From: JALYXS01 sp051003795
Lineage (GTDB): Bacteria; Acidobacteriota; Terriglobia; Bryobacterales; Bryobacteraceae
Direction: 5' to 3'
Length of the DNA stretch: 28,531 nt
NCBI GenBank assembly: GCA_051003795.1
Contig: JBPCKZ010000066.1
Location: 1 to 28,531 of the forward strand
Shown: positions 1 to 7,048 of the stretch, piece after piece
How positions within the stretch are numbered: position 1 is the first letter of the stretch
Layout of the letters: every line of letters begins with the position of its first letter
Made by a program: the position numbers and the translations under genes
The notes under the pieces: generated by a model
Seen by the model: the letters and a program-made list of their open reading frames with translations, nothing else
Database searches by the model: none
What the model was told of the DNA's origin: nothing

Positions 1-208
1 GCGTGACGACCAGCGCCCATTTCCCTTCGGTCGGGGCGATGGCGGCCTTCTCGGCGTATTTCCCGCTTCCCTTGTCGTCATGCGTGGCGGCGAGGCCCGG
101 GTAAGGATGCCCGACACCGAGCGTTGCCTCATCGACCAGGCACACGCGCGCACCCGCGACGGCTGCCGCGGCGTCATTGACGACGGTCACCGGGAACGCG
201 TGGTCCAT
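1..208 (-). CDS. Partial protein, possible carboxypeptidase-regulatory/Ig-like fold; function unknown
   Basis: Only the first 69 or so codons are in the window and the gene runs off the left edge. The start ATG (206-208) shares one base with the TGA of the upstream gene (TGATG), so the two are probably translationally coupled. The peptide begins MDHAFPVTVVNDAAAAVAGA and has the alternating hydrophobic pattern of a small beta-sandwich: V-x-D-x-x-G/A-x-x-V-x-G-A-x-V, a central glycine/proline loop, a THDDKGSGKY turn and a final GKWALVV strand. That order resembles carboxypeptidase-regulatory-like domains, whose usual features are a 'GA.V' strand, a 'TD..G.Y' turn and a closing strand. There is no signal peptide. 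The family link is inference from pattern only, and the rest of the protein is not visible. Confidence 0.55.
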   Translation of the reverse strand, partial: MDHAFPVTVVNDAAAAVAGARVCLVDEATLGVGHPYPGLAATHDDKGSGKYAEKAAIAPTEGKWALVVT

Positions 209-660
209 CAGAACAGGTCCTCGAGCAGGGCGCGGAGATCCTGGCTCCGCAGATCGGCGGGCATGGTTGCGGCTTCGGTGGATTGTCCCGCGACTTCGAC
301 ACCGGGGTGTTCGGCGAGCAGCGGGTGGAGGCGCTCGTCCCAATCTAGCGGCAAATCGAGGTTCCCGGCGACCTGCGGGCGCCAGAGCACGACTGTCCGG
401 CCGTTGCCCGACGCCGCGAGCTGGACGGCCTTCGACTTGTCTTCCCACTCGAACTCGAAGCGCACCAGATCGTCATCGCGTGACGCCGACGATTTGGTGC
501 GCTCCTGCTTTGGGAGTTGCGGGCCGGACAGAATGAGCGTGAAGTCATCGGGCAGCCGATCCACCAAGTGCACGGGCCACTCGATGCGGAGCTGTACCAA
601 GTTCGAAGTAAGCAGAAAGACATGCGCGCGGCCTGTTTCGATATTCAATTCTTTGGTCAT
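208..660 (-). CDS. Hypothetical protein, 150 residues
   Basis: I do not recognise the family. The frame stays open upstream to 750, but I chose the ATG at 658-660 (protein MTKELNIETGR...) because the longer N-terminus is arginine-rich and unlike the rest. No clear Shine-Dalgarno precedes either start. The protein is hydrophilic and acidic, with no signal peptide or membrane segment. Its second half contains NLDLPLDWDERLHPLLAEHP, and it ends in a leucine-rich tail (DLRALLEDLF). Its stop overlaps the start of the next minus-strand gene by one base, so the pair is likely an operon that continues outside the window. The neighbour on the other side, coaBC, is divergent. Confidence 0.55.
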   Translation of the reverse strand: MTKELNIETGRAHVFLLTSNLVQLRIEWPVHLVDRLPDDFTLILSGPQLPKQERTKSSASRDDDLVRFEFEWEDKSKAVQLAASGNGRTVVLWRPQVAGNLDLPLDWDERLHPLLAEHPGVEVAGQSTEAATMPADLRSQDLRALLEDLF

Positions 661-760
661 CGCAAGAGAACCACGGATGCGGAAGGCTCTCTCGTAATGT
701 AATCGATAATCACGCCCGGTTGCAGGACCGCGTTGACGCCAAGCGCGCAAGGCCTCTCTC

Positions 761-789
761 TTCGCGCGAATTCATGCGCCCGCTATAAT
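761..789 (+). promoter_or_regulatory. Probable promoter of coaBC
   Basis: A perfect TATAAT lies at 784-789. Seventeen bases upstream is TTCGCG (761-766), a weak match to TTGACA. Transcription would begin about 12 bases before the coaBC ATG at 808, leaving a very short leader. Confidence 0.45.
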
Positions 790-807
790 CGGCTTGGTCC
801 CAGGTAC

Positions 808-2028
808 ATGAACGTCGTTCTTGGAGTTAGCGGCGGCATCGCGGCTTACAAAAGCGCGGAGCTCGCCCGCGCTCTCATCCAGCGCGGTTGCCGGGTGCAG
901 GCGGTGCTCACCGGCGGCGCTCAGGAGTTCATTCGCCCGCTCACCTTCGCCGCCCTCACGGGCCGCAAAGTGATCGCCGGCATGTTCGACGCCGCCAGTC
1001 CGGAAGGCACTCTTTCGAGCGCGGTCGAGCACATCGGGGTCGCTCGGGAAAACGATCTGCTGGTGGTCGCTCCAGCCACGGCCGATGTATTGGCGAAATT
1101 CGCGCACGGCCTGGCGGACGATTTTCTTTCTACCCTTTACCTGGCTTTCACCGGACCCGTGGTCCTCGCCCCGGCGATGAACGACAACATGTGGGCGCAT
1201 CCGGCGACTCAGGCGAATATCGAAACGCTACGGCTGCGCGGCCACATCGTCGTCGAGCCGGAAGAGGGTTTTCTCGCGTGCGGCACGGTGGGACCGGGGC
1301 GTTTGGCGGAACCCGAAAAGATTGCCGATGCCGCGATGGCCGCCTTGCACCCGGTTCGCGATTTCGCCGGCGAGACGGTCTTGATTACAGCCGGCCCGAC
1401 GCGCGAGCCGATCGATCCGGTGCGGTATATTTCGAACCGGTCGAGCGGGAAGATGGGCTACGCGCTGGCCGAGGCCGCCGCCGAGCGCGGAGCGGAAGTG
1501 ATTCTGATCTCCGGGCCGGTTGCACTAGCCGCTCCGCGCGGCGTCCGGCGCCTTTCGGTCGTTACCGCCGAAGAGATGCGTTCGCGAGTTTTTGAGAATC
1601 TGGACGGCGCGGATATGGTCGTCATGTGCGCCGCCGTTGCCGATTTCCACGTCGCTCAGGTTCCCCGGCACAAAATCAAGAAAACCGCCGCGCGGTTTTC
1701 GCTGGAACTCGACCCCACGCCCGATATTCTCGCCGAACTCGGACGCAATAAAGGCGAGCGGCTTCTTATCGGCTTCGCCGCCGAGACCGAGAACTTGCAT
1801 CGGGAAGCGCGCCGCAAGCTCGAAGCCAAGAATTGCGACATGATCGTGGCGAACCTGGTCGGCGAAAGCGGCAGCGGCTTCGAATCGGACCGCAATGAAG
1901 TTCTGCTGGCGCTGCGCACGGGCGAATCTATCCCGATCGCGTTGGCTTCGAAGAAAGAAATCGCGGGCCGGATATTGGATGCCGCTTTGAAGTTGCGCCT
2001 GGCGCTCACAACTCACCATGCACGTTGA
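808..2028 (+). CDS. coaBC: Bifunctional phosphopantothenoylcysteine decarboxylase / phosphopantothenate-cysteine ligase (CoaBC, Dfp)
   Basis: Cytosolic enzyme of coenzyme A synthesis. CoaB joins 4'-phosphopantothenate to cysteine using CTP, and CoaC decarboxylates the product with FMN. The 406-residue length is normal. The N-terminal flavoprotein domain shows the FMN-binding GGIAAYKS near residue 9, the catalytic His at residue 75 (EHIGV), the PAMNDNMW motif near 122, and the flap Cys at 158 (LACGTVGPGR). His75 and Cys158 fall at the positions known in E. coli Dfp. The CoaB domain begins near residue 193 with ITAGPTREPIDPVRYISN, followed by RSSGKMG, AAVADF and a lysine-rich KIKK. I chose the ATG at 808 because the frame upstream is unlike the family and 808 starts exactly at the first beta strand. 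Its end overlaps the glycosylase gene by 11 bases. All key residues are present. Confidence 0.97.
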   Translation: MNVVLGVSGGIAAYKSAELARALIQRGCRVQAVLTGGAQEFIRPLTFAALTGRKVIAGMFDAASPEGTLSSAVEHIGVARENDLLVVAPATADVLAKFAHGLADDFLSTLYLAFTGPVVLAPAMNDNMWAHPATQANIETLRLRGHIVVEPEEGFLACGTVGPGRLAEPEKIADAAMAALHPVRDFAGETVLITAGPTREPIDPVRYISNRSSGKMGYALAEAAAERGAEVILISGPVALAAPRGVRRLSVVTAEEMRSRVFENLDGADMVVMCAAVADFHVAQVPRHKIKKTAARFSLELDPTPDILAELGRNKGERLLIGFAAETENLHREARRKLEAKNCDMIVANLVGESGSGFESDRNEVLLALRTGESIPIALASKKEIAGRILDAALKLRLALTTHHAR

Positions 2029-2680
2029 CCGGATTCGCCAGTATCTGGAATTCTACCGGGATCTCGGCGTGAAGCAGATCCGCCGGCTGCCCGCGCCTGG
2101 GCCGCCGGTCGAAACTCTGCTGCGGATTCGCGAGGATATCGGCGACTGCACCCGTTGCAAGCTGCACGCGGCGCGCAACAAGATCGTGTATGGAGTGGGA
2201 ATTCCAGAGGCAAAGCTCGTTTTCGTGGGGGAGGGGCCTGGAGCGGACGAAGACTCTCAGGGAATTCCGTTCGTCGGGCGCGCCGGACAGTTGCTCACGC
2301 AGATGATCGAAGGCACGGCGAAGAAGGAAGGAATTCCGATCCAGCGCAATGACGTTTACATCTGCAATGTCGTGAAATGCCGGCCGCCCGAGAACCGCGC
2401 GCCCGAGCCGGATGAGATTGCGACGTGCGGCCAGTTTCTGTTCCGGCAGATCTCGGCGATCCGGCCGCGCGCGATTTGCGCCTTGGGCTCGACGGCCGCG
2501 AAAACGCTAATCGGGGGCAAGGACGGCGTCACGCGAATGCGCGGTAAATGGCATAAGTGGCGGGATTTTCCATTGATGGTGACTTACCATCCGTCGTACT
2601 TGCTGCGCGCTTACAACCAGGAAGCCAAGCGCGAGGCTTGGGAGGATTTGAAGAAGGTCCTGCACTTTGTTTACGACTGA
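2018..2680 (+). CDS. Type 4 (iron-sulfur) uracil-DNA glycosylase
   Basis: Removes uracil from DNA after cytosine deamination and so starts base-excision repair. Family 4 enzymes carry a [4Fe-4S] cluster, and the expected cysteines are visible: CTRC at residues 44-47, a Cys in VVKCRPPENR and a Cys in DEIATC. The active-site motif is GEGPGADEDSQGIPFVGRAG, where family 4 has Glu instead of the Asp of E. coli Ung. The C-terminal motif is HPSYLLR. The length, 220 residues, is typical. The ATG at 2018 lies inside the last codons of coaBC (11-base overlap), so translation is probably coupled. The pairing with coaBC looks like shared transcription, not a shared pathway. The gene ends 6 bases before the stop of the convergent M48 protease gene, and there is no room for a separate terminator. 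Confidence 0.95.
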   Translation: MHVDRIRQYLEFYRDLGVKQIRRLPAPGPPVETLLRIREDIGDCTRCKLHAARNKIVYGVGIPEAKLVFVGEGPGADEDSQGIPFVGRAGQLLTQMIEGTAKKEGIPIQRNDVYICNVVKCRPPENRAPEPDEIATCGQFLFRQISAIRPRAICALGSTAAKTLIGGKDGVTRMRGKWHKWRDFPLMVTYHPSYLLRAYNQEAKREAWEDLKKVLHFVYD

Positions 2681-2686
2681 GGTTCA

Positions 2687-3592
2687 CTAATCGTGGCGCG
2701 GTTTCTTCAGCAGCGACGGCTTCGCCGCCTCCACGCGTTTCGCGTGCAGCCCGATCAGGCGCGCGCGCACGTCCTCGTATTCCGAAGTCGTCACCACATA
2801 CTCGGGCTTTCCCGGCAGCAATTCGTCGATGTTCTTCTGCGTCTTCCGAATCCTATCGGCCGTCATGGGATGCGTATCGAACAACCTCGAAATCGCTCCG
2901 GGCCTTTTGTGTTCCGCCGATTCGACGCGCTCCAGGATGTCGATCGCCGCGGTTGGATCGTATCCCGCCGCATACAAATACTGCAGCCCGAGCATGTCCG
3001 CTTCGGTTTCGTAAACGCGCGAGAATTTCAGAAAGCCCAGTGGAACGCCGATTCCCATGGCCTGCCGGGCGGCGAGGCCGCCCCATCCGCCCGTCCCAAT
3101 TATTACGGGGATTGCTGCCATGCTCGCCAGTTGGTCGCGAGTCGCTTGCCGCGTGGCATGACGCGCCGCTACGTGAGCGATTTCATGCGCCATCGCGGAA
3201 GCCAGTTCCGCCTCCGTTTCAGATAGCCGGATCAAGCCCGTATTGACGAAAACGTACCCGCCCGGAAGAGCGAAGGCGTTGAGATCTTCGGAGTCGACGA
3301 TCTTGATGGCGACCGGGAAGGCGACATCCGAATTTCGAACGAGATTCTGGCCGATGCGACTAACGTATTCGGAAACAATCGGGTCTTCCAGGATTCGCGC
3401 CTGTCGCGTAACTTCGATAGCGAGCAGCCTGCCGAGAGCCATTTCTTTCTCGAGGCTGAAGAAGTTCGGACCGCCCGCGATTTTCCGGTTGCCGATCTCG
3501 GCGGGGTCCTTCTTCTTATCCGGCTTCTTGTCCTCGCCGTAACAGGCGAGCGGCAAGATGGCGATCAAACCGCAGATGCGGGCGCGGCGCAT
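2687..3592 (-). CDS. Exported M48-family zinc metalloprotease
   Basis: Zn-dependent endopeptidase of the M48 (Oma1/BepA/HtpX-related) family, likely periplasmic and probably involved in envelope protein quality control. It has HEIAH at about residues 136-140 within AHEIAHVAARHATRQ, and the downstream third-ligand helix YETEADMLGLQYLYAAG. The family's DTHPMTADRI motif is near the C-terminus. I chose the ATG at 3590-3592 because AAGGAG lies five bases upstream (complement of 3598-3603) and it begins a signal sequence, MRRARICGLIAILPLACYGE. The cysteine there is a poor lipobox, so either a lipoprotein or ordinary signal peptidase cleavage is possible. No TPR tail is present, unlike BepA. It is the last gene of a minus-strand run, 34 bases after the sugar kinase. 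The substrate cannot be told from sequence. Confidence 0.93.
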   Translation of the reverse strand: MRRARICGLIAILPLACYGEDKKPDKKKDPAEIGNRKIAGGPNFFSLEKEMALGRLLAIEVTRQARILEDPIVSEYVSRIGQNLVRNSDVAFPVAIKIVDSEDLNAFALPGGYVFVNTGLIRLSETEAELASAMAHEIAHVAARHATRQATRDQLASMAAIPVIIGTGGWGGLAARQAMGIGVPLGFLKFSRVYETEADMLGLQYLYAAGYDPTAAIDILERVESAEHKRPGAISRLFDTHPMTADRIRKTQKNIDELLPGKPEYVVTTSEYEDVRARLIGLHAKRVEAAKPSLLKKPRHD

Positions 3593-3626
3593 GGCGACTC
3601 CTTCTTTAATAAAATAGCGCATGGGC

Positions 3627-4661
3627 CTATCGCTGCACGCGGCCGGAACCCCCGCCCTCCACGAGCGCCTGCACTTCATCCGCGGTGAAGCGGTTGAAAT
3701 CTCCGGGGATCGAATGCTTGAGGCACGAAGCGGCCACCGCGAATTCGAGCGCGTCTTGATGTGAACCGAGCGTAAGCAATCCGTAAATTAGCCCGCCCGC
3801 GAAGGAATCGCCGCCGCCCACGCGGTCGACGATGTGGGTGATCTCATAGTGACGGCTCATCACAAACTCCTTGCGGTCGTGCAGGCATGCCGACCAGCCG
3901 TTGTGAGACGCACTGCGCGATTCCCGTAGCGTGATCGCGATCGATTGCAGATTCGAGAATTCGTCGAGCGCCTTTTCCGCGAGCTTGCGGTATTGCGCCG
4001 AATCGAGCTTCGCCGAATGCACGTCCACATCCGCCTGAATGCCGAGCGCCATCTGGCAGTCTTCCTCGTTAGCGATCGCCACGTCCACGTACTTCACCAG
4101 TTCGCGCATCACTTCGGCCGCGGGTTTTCCGTATTTCCAAAGATTCTTGCGATAGTTGAGATCGCAAGAAACGGTCAGCCCATTCTCGCGAGCGGCGCGC
4201 ACGGATTCGAGCGCCAGCCCGGCGGCGGACGCGCTGAGCGCCGGCGTGATCCCGGTGATGTGGAACCAGCCCGCTCCCGCGAAGACTTCGCTCCAGACAA
4301 TATCGCCGGGCTTGGCGAGCGCCATCGAGGTGTAATCGCGATCGTAAACGACCTTCGACGGCCGCTGATTCGCCCCGGCCTCGACGAAATAAATCCCCAT
4401 GCGTCCCGGCGCGCGCACGATACTCGAGGTGTCCACGTTGAAGCGCCGCATTTCGGCGACGACGGAATCGGCGATCGGATGATTCGGAGGCAGCACCGTT
4501 ACGTAAGCCGCGGGCAAACCGAAACCGGCCACGGTCACGGCCACGTTCGCCTCGCCTCCGCCAAAGGTGGCCACGAACTGGGACGTCTGGAGAAACCGTT
4601 CGAATCCGGGCGGCGCGAGCCGAAGCATGATTTCGCCGAAAGTAACAACTTTCTTGGGCAT
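3627..4661 (-). CDS. kdgK: PfkB-family sugar kinase, probably 2-keto-3-deoxygluconate kinase
   Basis: Phosphorylates a sugar or sugar acid with ATP in the cytosol. The 344-residue protein starts MPKKVVTFGEIMLRL, the usual N-terminus of KdgK-type enzymes. It carries the glycine-rich substrate motif FGGGEANVAV near residue 33 and the ATP/anion-hole motif DRVGGGDSFAGG near residue 280, whose Asp is the catalytic base. PfkB consensus there is DTxGAGD, so the RVGGGD variant is slightly unusual but is seen in KdgK relatives. 2-Keto-3-deoxygluconate is inferred as substrate from overall resemblance; other 2-keto sugar acids remain possible. No dehydratase or aldolase gene lies nearby to confirm it. 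The start is four bases after the stop of the RidA-like gene with no obvious Shine-Dalgarno, which suggests translational coupling. Confidence 0.85.
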   Translation of the reverse strand: MPKKVVTFGEIMLRLAPPGFERFLQTSQFVATFGGGEANVAVTVAGFGLPAAYVTVLPPNHPIADSVVAEMRRFNVDTSSIVRAPGRMGIYFVEAGANQRPSKVVYDRDYTSMALAKPGDIVWSEVFAGAGWFHITGITPALSASAAGLALESVRAARENGLTVSCDLNYRKNLWKYGKPAAEVMRELVKYVDVAIANEEDCQMALGIQADVDVHSAKLDSAQYRKLAEKALDEFSNLQSIAITLRESRSASHNGWSACLHDRKEFVMSRHYEITHIVDRVGGGDSFAGGLIYGLLTLGSHQDALEFAVAASCLKHSIPGDFNRFTADEVQALVEGGGSGRVQR

Positions 4662-4665
4662 GGAT

Positions 4666-5769
4666 TTACTGGTTTACCACGGCGGCGACATCGATGGCGA
4701 AGCTCGCGTCCATCGCCGGAAGGCCCTCAAACACGAGCAGGGTGCTGGCCGGCGGGTTCTTCGGATCGAAGAAGTCGAAGCGAATCTTGCGAATCTGTTC
4801 CGCGATGGATGGCGAAAGCGGATACACGCTAGCCATAACGACTTGTTTCGGGGAGGAGCCGAGTTGATCGAGAGCCTTGCGCAAGCGTTCAAAGGCGAGT
4901 TTCGCGTCCGATTCCTGGAATCCAAAAGCCACTTGCGTGCCGGTGAGCGCGAGGCGCGGAGCGGACACGGCGGCAGCCTGCGAAAAATAGGGCGAGCTGG
5001 CCAGGCCATCGGGAGAGCGGTATTCGACGGCGCCGCGGGAAGGGCTATTTAAGCGCGCGACCGCTTCGCATTCGATCAGCGTGCGCGCCGGGGCGCGTTG
5101 GGACTTCACAATATCGACGGCGGCCTGCGGAAACCTGGCGGAGATCATGGCGTGGATCTTCGCCGCATCGTCGAGAGAGGTGGCGAAACACGTCACGCGC
5201 AACACCTCGGTTCCGGCAACGGCCGTGCCGAGGTTGGACAATGACTTTTCGGCGAGCGGAGCGGTTGGACCGAGCGGCTCATCCGAAGACGCAGCCTGTC
5301 CGGAGACGAACAGAAGACCGTTCGGATTCATTTCCCTCTTTGCGGCGGCGGTGGATTCGAGTACGACCTGCGCGCCCTCGAGGGGCAAGCCTCCGGCCTG
5401 AACCACGCTGACGGTTGGCAGGGCGAGATGCTTTTCCGTGAACACCTCGCTCACGATGGCGGGAACGCGCCGCAGATCGCCGCTCCCCGCCACAAAGGCG
5501 CGGATTTTGACAATTGCCGCGCCGTTGCCGGCGCGAAGCAGCGCTTTCAGCGCGTCGCGCGTTTGCGCGGAGAGCAAACCTTTCGCGGAGAGCGGAGAAA
5601 CCTGGAAGACCAGGCGCCCGGTTTCGGCGACCACGCCCGAAGGAGGATCTTTCGGAAGCTCCAGGACTTGCGTGATTTCTTCCTTTTTCTTTTTGGCCTG
5701 GAGGCTGGGGACGATCCAGAGCGCGGCGGCGATGGCGGCCAGGACACAGAGTGAGAGGGCGATCTTCAT
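4666..5769 (-). CDS. Exported protein with three tandem RidA/YjgF-like domains
   Basis: The 367-residue protein starts at the ATG at 5767-5769, which begins a clear signal peptide or membrane anchor (MKIALSLCVLAAIAAALWIV) followed by a lysine-rich stretch. Three copies of the RidA (YER057c/UK114) fold can be recognised at about residues 50-140, 146-240 and 270-365. Each has the pattern of a hydrophobic strand (LVFQVSPL, GLLFVSGQA, LALTGTQVAF), then a helix with L..L...L, then a strand ending in a small-residue motif. Known RidA proteins are cytosolic trimers of one domain that hydrolyse reactive enamine/imine intermediates using a conserved Arg. Only the middle repeat keeps an Arg in the expected place (LIECEAVAR). 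A tandem fusion could form a pseudo-trimer. Export is unusual for the family. It is first in the run leading to kdgK and the M48 protease. Activity is unproven. Confidence 0.8.
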   Translation of the reverse strand: MKIALSLCVLAAIAAALWIVPSLQAKKKKEEITQVLELPKDPPSGVVAETGRLVFQVSPLSAKGLLSAQTRDALKALLRAGNGAAIVKIRAFVAGSGDLRRVPAIVSEVFTEKHLALPTVSVVQAGGLPLEGAQVVLESTAAAKREMNPNGLLFVSGQAASSDEPLGPTAPLAEKSLSNLGTAVAGTEVLRVTCFATSLDDAAKIHAMISARFPQAAVDIVKSQRAPARTLIECEAVARLNSPSRGAVEYRSPDGLASSPYFSQAAAVSAPRLALTGTQVAFGFQESDAKLAFERLRKALDQLGSSPKQVVMASVYPLSPSIAEQIRKIRFDFFDPKNPPASTLLVFEGLPAMDASFAIDVAAVVNQ

Positions 5770-5782
5770 GGCCGTAATTCCG

Positions 5783-5811
5783 ATGGTAGCGTGGTTTGGG
5801 AAACGCGTTAA
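5783..5811 (-). promoter_or_regulatory. Possible promoter of the RidA-like/kdgK/protease run
   Basis: On the minus strand TTAACG (5806-5811) and TACCAT (5783-5788) are separated by exactly 17 bases, each matching the sigma-70 consensus at four of six positions. The start of transcription would lie a few bases before the ATG at 5769. Confidence 0.4.
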
Positions 5812-6116
5812 AGAGGCAGTTTCGTTGCCGTGATCCGTGTTGGGCGGAACTCCGGGCGCGGTGGGATGCACCGTGTACACAACCGCGACGGTCAATCCAC
5901 CAAAGAAGTCCCTATCCCGTATTCCGGGATGCCCGGCACATGCGTCTTCGCAACACGGAACGTTGAGCGGATTCGACCGCTTTGTATTTCGCGGTTCGCC
6001 GCGGCGTTTGAATGGCGCGGGGAATGAAACGATATCTCTGGCGGAATCACATCCTGTTAAAGACTTACAAGTAGGCAGGCACGAAGTCGGCCCGAAAATC
6101 TCCTTGGAGAATATCT
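5812..6116. other. Intergenic stretch without a convincing gene
   Basis: This lies between two divergent genes. Short open frames here have no Shine-Dalgarno, no family resemblance and no persistent codon bias. A small CCGGG-ATG-CCCGG hairpin (5926-5938) is visible but has no T-run, so I do not call a terminator. The plus-strand promoter of the next gene should be in this stretch. TTGAAT at 6008-6013 is a candidate -35, without a good -10 at ideal spacing. Confidence 0.5.
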
Positions 6117-7007
6117 ATGTGGACAAAATCGAAATATAGGGTAATGAGATCATCTGTTCGAAAGCTGATCATCCCGATTGCATTCGCGTGTACTGCCGTT
6201 ACGGCGGCAGACCGTACTCTGATCGGACGATGGCGGTCACTTGAAACTTCCAAGGGCGGAATTGGCGCGATGTTTGTGTTCCGTGATGACGGGACACTTC
6301 AGTTCAGTCCCGGCGCGGTGGTGGAGAGCAAATATCGAGTGGAAGGAAACAGGCTGATCACGCCGCCGGGAACGATAAATGGGCCGGAGGATGTGACTGT
6401 GATCGAAACTTTGACGCAGAATGAACTTCGGCTGCTCGCGTCTGTCATGGGAATGACGCGTGAAGGTGGCGTTGTCGATCCGAAGAACCTGATTTGGGGA
6501 ACATGGCAGATTAAGAGCGGTAATAAGGATTCCGTGAAGTGGCAGTTCCGAGCGGATGGTACGCAAATGCTGTCCAATCCGGGCGCGGTACGAGGCAAAT
6601 ATCGGTTGGAAGGAAATCGGCTGATCTTGCCGCCGGCAACTGTAAACGGTCCGGAACCAGTGATGGCGGTCGTATCGTTAACGGAGAATGAGCTGCGGCT
6701 CGTGTCTGTCATGAGAATGACGCGTGAAGGCAAAGTTATCGATCCGAAGAACCTGATTCTTGGAACTTGGCAGTGGCAGCCAACCAGTGACGGAATGCCC
6801 ATGCGGCGGCAGTTCCGAGCGAACGGAACGGACCTGCTGACCGCGCCGTTTCGGACCGACAAGGGCCGGTATACCATCAGGGACGACCGGATTCGGATCG
6901 AAATCGACGGGTACCCCGTAGTCGAGGGCAACCTGCGCTGGGAGGACGAAGTTCTGGTCCTTCCGGGCCCCAGCGGCAGCGGTGAATCCCGTTTCGCGCG
7001 GTATTGA
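6117..7007 (+). CDS. Secreted protein of three tandem ~88-residue repeats, function unknown
   Basis: The 296-residue protein has a signal peptide ending TAVTAADRT around residue 31. The ATG at 6117 is preceded by GGAG (6106-6109) seven bases away. A second ATG at 6144 (MRSSVRKLII...) would give a more compact signal peptide. The mature part is three homologous units at about residues 35-125, 126-213 and 214-296. Each opens with (I/L)GTW or IGRW, continues with a QFRADGT-like strand, then KYR(V/L)EGNRLI, and ends ENELRL...MTREG..(I/V)DPKNL. The third unit lacks the last part. This resembles small lipocalin-like beta-barrel domains that start with 'GTW', but I cannot name the family. Units 1 and 2 are also clearly similar at DNA level, so the duplication is recent or conversion-maintained. 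It is convergent with the thioredoxin-like gene downstream. Confidence 0.78.
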   Translation: MWTKSKYRVMRSSVRKLIIPIAFACTAVTAADRTLIGRWRSLETSKGGIGAMFVFRDDGTLQFSPGAVVESKYRVEGNRLITPPGTINGPEDVTVIETLTQNELRLLASVMGMTREGGVVDPKNLIWGTWQIKSGNKDSVKWQFRADGTQMLSNPGAVRGKYRLEGNRLILPPATVNGPEPVMAVVSLTENELRLVSVMRMTREGKVIDPKNLILGTWQWQPTSDGMPMRRQFRANGTDLLTAPFRTDKGRYTIRDDRIRIEIDGYPVVEGNLRWEDEVLVLPGPSGSGESRFARY

Positions 7008-7048
7008 AGCAAATCAACGATCGAATCGAAGGAGCTCGTCCTGAAAAA

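Noticed and set aside
5926..5938. CCGGG-ATG-CCCGG hairpin as a terminator
   Set aside because: The stem is only five base pairs, no T-run follows, and it lies between divergent genes where a terminator is not expected.
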